Part shown: positions 1 to 5,731 of the stretch, in pieces
Numbering within the stretch: the first letter of the stretch is position 1
Layout of the letters: each line of letters opens with the position of its first letter
NCBI GenBank assembly: GCA_031272655.1
Contig: JAISTJ010000204.1
Span: forward strand, 1 to 12,791
DNA from: Tannerella sp.
GTDB taxonomy: Bacteria > Bacteroidota > Bacteroidia > Bacteroidales > Tannerellaceae
Length of the DNA stretch: 12,791 nt
Direction: 5' to 3'
The notes under the pieces: model-generated
Seen by the model: the letters and a program-made list of their open reading frames with translations, nothing else
Databases searched by the model: none
What the model was told of the DNA's origin: nothing
Translations under genes and position numbers: made by a program

Positions 1-197
1 TTCATCGCGCGCAAGTCCTTAGTGATACCCTCTTTTGAGTAGTTAGTCCCCAACCAGTGCCACCAAGCCTGCGGACGATATTTCATCTCCGGCTGCGACC
101 TGAACTGCTCGGCAAGCGATTGTATGTTCTGACCTGTTCCAAAAAACGGAACCAATAATAATACTGTTAAAATTAAAATGGTTGATTTATGTTTCAT
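1..197 (-). CDS. GH106-like glycoside hydrolase (alpha-L-rhamnosidase family), N-terminal fragment
   Basis: Only the first 65 codons are in the window; the gene continues past the left edge. Translation from ATG at 197 gives a signal peptide (MKHKS, then a Leu/Ile/Val-rich core, ending near FFGTGQ at residues 18-23). A conserved N-terminal block follows, with the motif WWHWLGTNYSKEGITKDL at about residues 45-62. Proteins of the GH106 alpha-L-rhamnosidase group begin their mature part with a closely similar WWHWxxGN(V/I)TKEGITxDL motif, so I assign the family from that match; substrate is inferred. The absence of a lipobox suggests a secreted or periplasmic enzyme. No TAnnTTTG box is seen between this start and the terminator at 227-259, so how it is transcribed is unclear. 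It shares strand and general theme (glycan breakdown) with the GH92 gene beyond the tRNA. Confidence 0.72.
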   Translation of the reverse strand, partial: MKHKSTILILTVLLLVPFFGTGQNIQSLAEQFRSQPEMKYRPQAWWHWLGTNYSKEGITKDLRAM

Positions 198-226
198 AAC
201 TTTGATGTTATTAATGGCGATGAATA

Positions 227-259
227 AAAACGGCTTCACCAAACGAGTGAAGCCGTTTT
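227..259 (-). terminator. Intrinsic terminator of the tRNA-Pro gene
   Basis: A perfect 13-bp inverted repeat (AAAACGGCTTCAC at 227-239 and GTGAAGCCGTTTT at 247-259) encloses a 7-nt loop. On the minus strand the stem ends in a run of U and is followed by UAUUCA. It begins 9 nt after the tRNA CCA end, so it most likely ends the tRNA transcript. It also separates the tRNA from the GH106-like gene. Confidence 0.85.
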
Positions 260-267
260 CGAAAAAG

Positions 268-344
268 TGGTCGGGATGAGACGACTCGAACGTCCGACCT
301 CCACGTCCCGAACGTGGCGCGCTAGCCAACTGTGCTACATCCCG
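268..344 (-). tRNA. tRNA-Pro (anticodon CGG)
   Basis: The minus strand folds into a standard cloverleaf of 77 nt including an encoded CCA. The acceptor CGGGATG pairs perfectly with CATCCCG, and the C1-G72 pair is characteristic of bacterial tRNA-Pro. The D arm is GCAC..GCGC. The anticodon stem CCACG/CGTGG holds the loop TTCGGGA, giving anticodon CGG at 34-36 with U at 33; it reads the CCG proline codon. The T arm GGACG-TTCGAGT-CGTCT has one G-U pair. The discriminator is A, followed by CCA at 270-268. A promoter lies just upstream (361-390) and a terminator just downstream (227-259), so this is a single-gene unit. Confidence 0.95.
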
Positions 345-360
345 TTGCTTTTAGCGGCTG

Positions 361-390
361 CAAAGATACTGCTTTTTTTGAAATGCACAA
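361..390 (-). promoter_or_regulatory. Promoter of tRNA-Pro (Bacteroidota -33/-7 type)
   Basis: On the minus strand TATCTTTG (368-361) fits the Bacteroidota -7 consensus TAnnTTTG. A TTG (390-388) lies 19 nt upstream, the usual spacing to the -33 element. The spacer holds a run of seven A (379-373) just before GCAG and the -7 box, as in the rplU promoter. The predicted start is a few nt before the tRNA 5' end at 344. Confidence 0.75.
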
Positions 391-408
391 CTTTTTTTGA
401 AAAAATTT

Positions 409-2595
409 TTATTCTCGCATCTCAAAAACTAATTCGCCGCCGGCTACAATATCTTTAAAATCTATATATAGTTTATCATACAGTTCGCCATTGAGCGTTA
501 TTGAGTTGATAAACACATTAGAAGAACTGTTATTCAACGCTTTAACAGTAAATGTTTTGCCATTGCCTACATTTATTACAGCTTCGTCCATAACCGGACT
601 GCCAAAGTAATAACGTCCGCCGGAAGGCTCTATCTGATAGAAACCGAGCGCAGAAAGCACATACCATGCCGACATTTGTCCTACATCTTCATTGCCACAC
701 AATCCTGCAGGTTTGTCGGTATAAAGATTATCAAGCACATAACGCACTTTTTCAGCTGTTTTTTCCGGATAGCCAATGCGAGTATATAGATATAATATAT
801 GATGGCTTGGCTCGTTTCCATGTGCATATTGACCTATAAGACCGCTGATGTCCGGAGATGCGCCTTCGCCGAGATCCCCGCTAACAAGGAAGAGGGAATC
901 AAGTTTGTCGAGAAACTCTTCTTCGCTTCCAAAGAGAGCAACAAGTCCGTCGGCGTCATGTGGCACAAGCCATGTGTATTGCCACGCATTGCCTTCTGTA
1001 TATTCGTTGCCGCCATGTATAGAACGGAACGGGTTGAACGGCTCACGGAACTTACCTTCAGAATCTTTGCCGCGCATGAACTTAGTTTCGGGGTCAAAAA
1101 ACTCCTTATACGACTTGCTTAGCTTCATAAAATATTCGTAATCATCTTGTTTGCCCATTTGTAAAGCCACTTGTGCAACAGCCCAATCGGCTATTGCATA
1201 TTCCATCGTTTTGGCAAGCGATTCGCCCTCCTTATCAAAAGGAATGTAGCCATAGTCGCGCATGAGTTTCTGCCCGCGCTCGTCTAATAGTGAGGATGTT
1301 GTCAGCGCCTCATAAGCCAGTTCTTTGTCGAAGCCGTCAAAGCCCTTAGTAATTGCGTCAGCTACTACGCAGACGCCCGGATTGCCGACCATGCAGTTTG
1401 TCTCGTTGCCAACAAGATGCCATACCGGAAGTTTGCCTTGCTCGCGATAGATGTTGAGCATCGTGTTAATGATGTCGGGCATCTTTTCAGGGTGAAGTAT
1501 GGTCATCAATGGATGCGCAGCACGGTATGTATCCCATAATGAGAACGTTGTGTAATTAGTAAAGGTAGCGTTGCGGTGAATTTGTTTGTCGGATCCATAG
1601 TAATCGCCGTTGACGTCACAAAAGACAGACGGAGCTATCATCGTGTGATACAACGCAGTGTAAAACTTACGCATAGTTGCGGGGTACGACGACTTAAAGT
1701 CAATCTTGCCGAGTTCCTCGTTCCAAGCAGCATCTGCGGCTTTCACTGTGTTGTCGAAGTCCCATCCTTTCAGCTCGGCGGCAAGGTTTTCCTTAGCATT
1801 TTCAATACTGACAGGCGAAAGAGCCACCTTAACATAGATAACCTCACCCTGTTTTACATCAAAAACAGCTTGTCCTAACACTTTCTTATTGTCAGGCGCT
1901 TCTATGATAAAATTCTTGAAAGGCTTAGAGAATACCGCAGTGAAATAGACTTTCTGGTCGTTAGCCCAACCTTTGGAAAAACGATAGCCTGATACAATAG
2001 TGTTACTTTCCTGTTTAACAGTACATTCTGCCGGTGCATCCCAGCCTACCCCGTGCTGCAGGTCTATAATTATCCTTGCATCGTCCGACTGCGGAAACGT
2101 ATATTTGTGAAAACCAACTCGTTTAGTAGCCGTCAGTTCGGCTTTTATGCCGAAGCGCTTCAATAAGACCGAGTAGTATCCTGCGCGAGCAATTTCATCG
2201 TTATGCGAGAAGTAAGAATATATCCCCGATGCAGGATCGCCGGGAACGCCTTTTTCAAGTTTGACGGCGCCCAGAACAGGCAGCAAACTGACGTCCCCAA
2301 GGTCGCCAATTCCTGTGCCACTGAGGTGTGTATGAGCGAAACCCATTATTGTACTGTCGGAAATATGGTATCCCGAACACCAGTCCCAGCCCTCGCTGAT
2401 ATTAACCGGGCCAAGTTGTACAAAACCGAACGGCACGTTTGCGCCAAGAAAAACATGTCCATGATCGCCGGTGCCGATAAACGGATCAACGTATTGGGTA
2501 TAATTACTCTTCGCCGCGTCGTTCTTAACGTTCCCGCAACTGACCGCGCTTATACAAACGGCTGATATTAAGCATATTTTAAAAATTGTTTTCAT
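409..2595 (-). CDS. GH92 family alpha-mannosidase, lipoprotein
   Basis: A 728-residue exo-acting alpha-mannosidase of glycoside hydrolase family 92, a calcium-dependent inverting family used by Bacteroidota on N-glycans and yeast mannan. Residues 1-20 form a lipoprotein signal peptide ending in the lipobox AVSC (Cys20). Family signatures appear in order: VDPFIGTGDHGH (36-47), WDWCSGYH (70-77), GFAHTHLSGTG (85-95), LPVWHLVGNETNCMVG (389-404), EYTEGNAWQYTW (531-542, which probably holds the general acid Glu), GNEPSHH (593-599) and GNEDVGQMSAWYV (634-646, acidic residues expected in base and metal roles). Length and both domains (N-terminal beta-sandwich, C-terminal helical barrel) look complete. 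It has its own -7 box at 2619-2626 and is divergent from rplU. No SusC/SusD pair or sigma/anti-sigma gene is visible, so membership of a polysaccharide-utilization locus is not shown. The exact linkage cleaved cannot be read from sequence. Confidence 0.93.
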   Translation of the reverse strand: MKTIFKICLISAVCISAVSCGNVKNDAAKSNYTQYVDPFIGTGDHGHVFLGANVPFGFVQLGPVNISEGWDWCSGYHISDSTIMGFAHTHLSGTGIGDLGDVSLLPVLGAVKLEKGVPGDPASGIYSYFSHNDEIARAGYYSVLLKRFGIKAELTATKRVGFHKYTFPQSDDARIIIDLQHGVGWDAPAECTVKQESNTIVSGYRFSKGWANDQKVYFTAVFSKPFKNFIIEAPDNKKVLGQAVFDVKQGEVIYVKVALSPVSIENAKENLAAELKGWDFDNTVKAADAAWNEELGKIDFKSSYPATMRKFYTALYHTMIAPSVFCDVNGDYYGSDKQIHRNATFTNYTTFSLWDTYRAAHPLMTILHPEKMPDIINTMLNIYREQGKLPVWHLVGNETNCMVGNPGVCVVADAITKGFDGFDKELAYEALTTSSLLDERGQKLMRDYGYIPFDKEGESLAKTMEYAIADWAVAQVALQMGKQDDYEYFMKLSKSYKEFFDPETKFMRGKDSEGKFREPFNPFRSIHGGNEYTEGNAWQYTWLVPHDADGLVALFGSEEEFLDKLDSLFLVSGDLGEGASPDISGLIGQYAHGNEPSHHILYLYTRIGYPEKTAEKVRYVLDNLYTDKPAGLCGNEDVGQMSAWYVLSALGFYQIEPSGGRYYFGSPVMDEAVINVGNGKTFTVKALNNSSSNVFINSITLNGELYDKLYIDFKDIVAGGELVFEMRE

Positions 2596-2618
2596 ATAAA
2601 TAATGTTTTTTTCAAGTG

Positions 2619-2626
2619 CAAAAGTA
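2619..2626 (-). promoter_or_regulatory. Putative -7 element of the GH92 gene
   Basis: TACTTTTG on the minus strand matches TAnnTTTG and ends 23 nt before the ATG at 2595. There is no TTTG at the usual 19-nt spacing; the only one nearby is 12 nt upstream. An A-rich spacer precedes the box. It lies back-to-back with the rplU promoter, so the two -33/-7 regions partly overlap. Confidence 0.5.
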
Positions 2627-2645
2627 AGATTTTTTTATCAAAAAT

Positions 2646-2676
2646 TTTGCAGATTCAAAAAAAAGCAGTAATTTTG
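2646..2676 (+). promoter_or_regulatory. Promoter of the rplU-rpmA operon
   Basis: TTTG (2646-2649), a 19-nt spacer and TAATTTTG (2669-2676) form a near-ideal Bacteroidota promoter. The spacer has eight A (2657-2664) followed by GCAG, as in the tRNA-Pro promoter. Transcription should start around 2680-2683, leaving a leader of nearly 80 nt before rplU. Confidence 0.8.
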
Positions 2677-2682
2677 CGCCCT

Positions 2683-2759
2683 GATTTTACCTCACAGGCA
2701 GTCAAGAGACGTCGGAGTGACGCCCGCCTCCGGGTTATAACCTGTTAATTATTAGACAG
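2683..2759 (+). promoter_or_regulatory. Possible structured 5' leader of rplU mRNA
   Basis: The untranslated leader is GC-richer than the surrounding AT-rich spacer and can fold. An outer helix pairs ACAGG (2694-2698) with CCTGT (2741-2745). Inside it, GTC-AAGA-GAC (2701-2710) and CGGAG (2713-2717) with CTCCG (2728-2732) could form two hairpins, giving a three-way junction that ends 14 nt before the ATG. Alternatives exist: CCCG-CCTC-CGGG at 2723-2734, and the palindrome GGTTATAACC at 2733-2742. Ribosomal protein operons are often autoregulated through such leaders. The fold is worked out by eye and the function is inferred. Confidence 0.4.
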
Positions 2760-3077
2760 ATGTACGTAATAGTAGAAATTCAAGGTCAGCAATTTAAAGC
2801 TGAAAAAGGAAAAAAATTATTTGTGCACCACATAGCAGAAGCTGAAAGTGGCAGCACGATTGAGTTCGACAAGGTTTTACTTGTTGACGCCGACGGAGCA
2901 ATCACGATCGGAACGCCCACAGTATCAGGCGCTAAAGTAGTGTGCGAAGTTATTTCGCCGCTCGTAAAAGGAGACAAAGTCCTCGTATTCCACAAGAAAC
3001 GGCGTAAGGGGCACCGCAAACTGAACGGACACCGTCAGCAGTTTACGGAAGTGATTATTAAAGAGATTGTTGCATAA
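2760..3077 (+). CDS. rplU: 50S ribosomal protein L21
   Basis: A 105-residue protein with the usual length and features of bacterial L21 (bL21), which binds 23S rRNA in the large subunit near L20. It opens with [17 protein letters not shown], the conserved start where the family usually has [29 protein letters not shown] (residues 74-93) matches the basic rRNA-binding stretch (K+RRKxxxRxxGHRQ). The ATG at 2760 gives the canonical N-terminus; there is no Shine-Dalgarno sequence, as usual in Bacteroidota. rpmA follows after 23 bp, the widespread rplU-rpmA pairing. It is driven by the promoter at 2646-2676. Confidence 0.97.
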   Translation: MYVIVEIQGQQFKAEKGKKLFVHHIAEAESGSTIEFDKVLLVDADGAITIGTPTVSGAKVVCEVISPLVKGDKVLVFHKKRRKGHRKLNGHRQQFTEVIIKEIVA

Positions 3078-3100
3078 AACGTTGAAAGGAGAAACAAGAA

Positions 3101-3655
3101 ATGGCACACAAAAAAGGAGTAGGTAGTTCTAAGAACGGTCGCGAATCAGAAAGCAAGCGACTTGGAGTGAAACTTTTTGGCGGCGAGTTCGCCAAAGCCG
3201 GAAACATAATAGTCCGTCAGCGTGGCACGCAGCATCATCCGGGCGAAAACGCGGGTATAGGCAAAGACCATACTATCTATGCGCTGATTGACGGTTTAGT
3301 AGTCTTCCGTAAGACGAAAAATAACCGCTCATACATATCCGTACAGAGGATTGGCGGCGATAAACCGGCGGAAATTATTGCACCGCAGCCTGTAACGGTT
3401 GCCAAAAAAGTAGTTGAAGCGCCCGTACCGGCTGAAGCGGCTGTGGTTGAAGCAGTTGCAGAGGCAGCGGTAGTTGAAGCGCCTGTAACAGAGGCAGTAG
3501 AAGAAGTCGCAGTAGCGGCTCCGAAACCGAAGCCTGCAGCAAAGCCCAGAGCTAAGAAAACTGCAGAAGCGCCTGCTACAGAGGCAGAAACAGAAACCAA
3601 ACCGAAGAAAACAACGGCTAAGCCGAAAACAAAAAAAGAAGAAAAAGAAGACTGA
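3101..3655 (+). CDS. rpmA: 50S ribosomal protein L27 with a long low-complexity C-terminal tail
   Basis: Residues 1-87 are a complete, canonical L27 (bL27): [16 protein letters not shown], then [24 protein letters not shown] and [15 protein letters not shown]27 sits by the peptidyl-transferase centre, where its N-terminus approaches the tRNA ends. There is no Firmicutes-style cleaved N-terminal extension. Family members are usually about 85-90 residues; this one has 184. The extra ~97 residues (88-184) have no hydrophobic core. Residues 104-138 are an Ala/Val/Glu-rich acidic part with repeated VVEAPV and EAVAEA units; residues 141-184 are a Lys/Pro/Ala-rich basic part ending in KKEEKED. At DNA level GTAGTTGAAGCGCC occurs twice exactly 60 bp apart (3410-3423, 3470-3483), in frame, which suggests growth by internal duplication. 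A terminator follows at 3685. Core assignment is certain; the tail's role is unknown. Confidence 0.96.
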   Translation: MAHKKGVGSSKNGRESESKRLGVKLFGGEFAKAGNIIVRQRGTQHHPGENAGIGKDHTIYALIDGLVVFRKTKNNRSYISVQRIGGDKPAEIIAPQPVTVAKKVVEAPVPAEAAVVEAVAEAAVVEAPVTEAVEEVAVAAPKPKPAAKPRAKKTAEAPATEAETETKPKKTTAKPKTKKEEKED

Positions 3656-3684
3656 TGTTCTTTTTAACATAACAATCATTTTTT

Positions 3685-3714
3685 CGGGAACTTGCAAAAG
3701 TTCCCGTTTTTTTT
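3685..3714 (+). terminator. Intrinsic terminator of rplU-rpmA
   Basis: A perfect 9-bp stem (CGGGAACTT at 3685-3693, AAGTTCCCG at 3698-3706) with a GCAA tetraloop is followed by eight T (3707-3714). It lies 29 bp after the rpmA stop codon and is the cleanest terminator in the window. Confidence 0.93.
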
Positions 3715-3737
3715 GCCCGAAATCCCGTTTTTTGTAT

Positions 3738-3745
3738 TACTTTTG
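3738..3745 (+). promoter_or_regulatory. -7 element of the NlpC/P60 gene
   Basis: TACTTTTG matches TAnnTTTG. A TTTG at 3712-3715 is 22 nt upstream, slightly wider than usual and inside the terminator's T run. Only 7 nt separate the box from the ATG at 3753, so the mRNA should be leaderless or nearly so. Confidence 0.55.
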
Positions 3746-3752
3746 CAACCCA

Positions 3753-4313
3753 ATGAAAAAAGATATATTCGTTGCAGCTTTTATTTTGATGAGCGTTGTA
3801 TCATGCTCATCAAAAAGAACTTACACTGACAGCCGGCGATATGATAAGAGGGAAACCTCTCATAATCAGCAGATTGAACAGCAAAAAAGGGACAAGTTGT
3901 CGAAAATGTACGGCTTCCGGATAACTCCGGATGACAATCTGAGATTGTATGAGGCTTGCAGTCAATGGTTTGGGGTAAAGCATAAATGGGGCGGCAACAC
4001 TAAGGCCGGCGTGGACTGTTCGGGGTTGGTGAAGATTATCTTCAAACAAGTCTATAACATTGATACTGAGCGCAATTCGGCATTGATTCTTCGGCGAAAC
4101 TGCGTGCGTATCAAACGCGGCGACCTTCACGAAGGCGACCTTGTGTTCTTCCACACATTCGGCAACGACGCGCCCGATGTCCCTACGCATGTAGGCATCT
4201 ATCTGAAAAACAGGCGTTTCGTTCACGTAAGCGCCACGCGGGGAGTAACCGTAAGCAATCTTACATCCCCGTATTACAAACGAACTTGGATTACTGGAGG
4301 GCGAATTAAATGA
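3753..4313 (+). CDS. NlpC/P60 family cell-wall peptidase, lipoprotein
   Basis: A 186-residue cysteine peptidase of the NlpC/P60 family, which cleaves peptide stems of peptidoglycan, typically the D-Glu-to-diamino acid bond. A signal peptide ends in the lipobox SVVSC (Cys18), so the enzyme should be an envelope lipoprotein like E. coli Spr/MepS. A short Lys/Arg/Gln-rich linker (19-50) leads to the catalytic domain (about 65-186). The nucleophile Cys89 is in GVDCSGLV, the histidine is His146 in THVGIYL, and a third polar residue, His158, is in FVHVS. All three are present, so the enzyme looks active. I chose ATG 3753; a TTG at 3732 is in frame but would precede and spoil the signal peptide and lies upstream of the predicted transcription start. 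No terminator separates it from the response regulator that starts 49 bp downstream, though that gene has its own -7 box. Confidence 0.93.
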   Translation: MKKDIFVAAFILMSVVSCSSKRTYTDSRRYDKRETSHNQQIEQQKRDKLSKMYGFRITPDDNLRLYEACSQWFGVKHKWGGNTKAGVDCSGLVKIIFKQVYNIDTERNSALILRRNCVRIKRGDLHEGDLVFFHTFGNDAPDVPTHVGIYLKNRRFVHVSATRGVTVSNLTSPYYKRTWITGGRIK

Positions 4314-4320
4314 TTTTTAT

Positions 4321-4328
4321 TAACTTTG
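4321..4328 (+). promoter_or_regulatory. Putative -7 element of the response regulator gene
   Basis: TAACTTTG matches TAnnTTTG and lies 34 nt before the ATG at 4363. No convincing -33 TTTG occurs at 19-21 nt. It sits just after the stop codon of the NlpC/P60 gene. Confidence 0.5.
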
Positions 4329-4362
4329 CATTCTCAAAATAAAGCATTTTCAAAACTGACAA

Positions 4363-5721
4363 ATGAAAAAAGGAAGCATCCTAATTGTTGATGATAACAG
4401 GAACGTACTGACGGCTTTACGCCTTTTACTGTCGAATTATTTTGAGACGGTAACGCTGTTGCCGTCGCCAAACGGCATTTATGATGCGTTGCGGGACTTA
4501 AAGCCCGATGTGGCGTTGCTTGACATGAATTTTTCGGCGGGCATCAACTCCGGCAATGAAGGTTTGTATTGGCTCTCGGAGATAAAAAAGCATGAGCCGG
4601 ACCTGCCGGTCGTCCTGTTCACCGCCTATGCAGATATAGATTTAGCAGTCAGCGCTTTAAAGCGCGGAGCAACTGATTTTGTGGTCAAGCCATGGGATAA
4701 TTCCAAGTTGGTTGCAACCCTGCAATCGGCTTATAATCTGCGGGAATCGCGAAAAGAAGTGAAGTTTTTGCGCGAGAAACAGTCTGTTTTGCACAGCGAA
4801 CTAAACCGCGAAACGGCGATCTGTTGGGGACAATCGGCAATAATGGACAGTTTGCGGCGAATGATAGAAAAAATTGCATCCACTGACGCCAACATACTGA
4901 TAACAGGCGAGAACGGCACAGGTAAAGAAGTGATAGCCAGAGAGATACACAGACTGTCATCACGCAACAACGAGGCTCTCATAACGGTTGATATGGGCGC
5001 AATAACCGAAACGCTGTTTGAAAGCGAGCTGTTCGGCTATGTCAAGGGCGCTTTCACCGACGCCAAAACCGACAGGGCGGGCAAATTTGAGGCGGCAAAC
5101 GGCGGCACGCTTTTTCTCGACGAAATAGGCAACCTGTCGTATCCGCTTCAAGCAAAGATGCTTAACGCGCTGCAATCGAGGCTGATAAGGCGCGTAGGAA
5201 GCAATACACCCATACCAGTCAATATCCGCCTGTTGTGCGCCACCAACCGCAATCTTCCCGAAATGGTCGCCAAAGGCGAGTTTCGTGAAGACCTGCTTTA
5301 CCGCATCAACACTATCCAGATTGAAATGCCGCCACTCCGCGAAAGGCGCGAAGACATCCCGCTGCTCGCCGACTTCTTTTTGCGCAAATACGCCGGCAAA
5401 TACAAGAAAAACGGCATCACTCTTTCCGCCGAAGCTGTCCGCAAGCTGCAAAATTACTCTTGGCACGGCAATATACGTGAGCTGCAGCACACACTCGAAA
5501 AGGCAGTGATTTTGTCAGATAGCGCTGTCCTTCAGGCAGATGAGATCCTGCTGAACAAGCGTTCGGACGAGATGCCTAAAATCATTACGCTTGAAGAAGC
5601 AGAAAAGCAACTGATAATCAAATCATTAAAACGACACAACAATAATCTTACAGCCACAGCCGATGAGCTTGGCACAACCAGGCAAACACTTTATAACAAA
5701 ATCAAAAAGTACAATTTTTGA
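4363..5721 (+). CDS. NtrC-family sigma-54-dependent response regulator
   Basis: A 452-residue three-domain transcription activator. The receiver domain (about 5-122) has the acidic pair Asp10/Asp11, phospho-acceptor Asp54 in ALLDMN, Thr87 and Lys109 in VVKPWD. The AAA+ domain (about 153-385) has Walker A GENGTGKE (182-189), the sigma-54 contact loop as GAFTDA (229-234) instead of GAFTGA, Walker B GGTLFLDEIGNL (247-258), arginine-finger region FREDLLYRIN (307-316) and sensor II WHGNIREL (367-374). A Fis-type helix-turn-helix closes the protein (about 412-452, ATADELGTTRQTLYNKIKKY). All parts needed for phosphorylation, ATP hydrolysis and DNA binding are present. Its likely kinase is the PAS/HisKA protein at 6955-8280 on the same strand, separated by one opposing gene. 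It converges with that gene with a 10-bp gap. Target genes are not evident; I saw no convincing sigma-54 -24/-12 promoter in the window. Confidence 0.95.
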   Translation: MKKGSILIVDDNRNVLTALRLLLSNYFETVTLLPSPNGIYDALRDLKPDVALLDMNFSAGINSGNEGLYWLSEIKKHEPDLPVVLFTAYADIDLAVSALKRGATDFVVKPWDNSKLVATLQSAYNLRESRKEVKFLREKQSVLHSELNRETAICWGQSAIMDSLRRMIEKIASTDANILITGENGTGKEVIAREIHRLSSRNNEALITVDMGAITETLFESELFGYVKGAFTDAKTDRAGKFEAANGGTLFLDEIGNLSYPLQAKMLNALQSRLIRRVGSNTPIPVNIRLLCATNRNLPEMVAKGEFREDLLYRINTIQIEMPPLRERREDIPLLADFFLRKYAGKYKKNGITLSAEAVRKLQNYSWHGNIRELQHTLEKAVILSDSAVLQADEILLNKRSDEMPKIITLEEAEKQLIIKSLKRHNNNLTATADELGTTRQTLYNKIKKYNF

Positions 5722-5722
5722 T
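5701..5722. other. AT-rich inverted repeat at the convergent junction
   Basis: ATCAAAAA (5701-5708) and TTTTTGAT (5715-5722) are perfect inverted repeats around a 6-nt loop. They contain the stop codon of the response regulator and end 10 bp from the stop codon of the opposing gene. It could act as a weak bidirectional terminator, but an A/U-only stem makes that doubtful. Confidence 0.25.
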
Positions 5723-5731
5723 ACGGAAAAG

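Noticed and set aside
372..402. Direct repeat CTTTTTTTGAAA (372-383 and 391-402) beside the tRNA-Pro gene as an attachment-site remnant
   Set aside because: It is A/T low-complexity within the promoter spacer, lies upstream of the tRNA, and no integrase or tRNA 3'-end duplication is seen.
3277..3697. Minus-strand open frames opposite the L27 tail
   Set aside because: They are Ala/Ser/Thr- or Cys/Phe/Arg-rich mirror images of the repetitive tail codons, not genes.
3732..3752. TTG start for the NlpC/P60 gene
   Set aside because: It would overlap the -7 element and add residues ahead of a complete lipoprotein signal peptide that starts at ATG 3753.
4960..5490. Minus-strand open frame of 176 codons inside the response regulator
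   Set aside because: It overlaps the AAA+ domain coding sequence whose motifs are intact; no start signal or recognizable domain.
5674..5695. TGGCAC-containing sequence as a sigma-54 promoter for the response regulator's target
   Set aside because: It lies in coding sequence and lacks the TTGC half at the needed spacing; other TGGCAC hits in the window fail in the same way.
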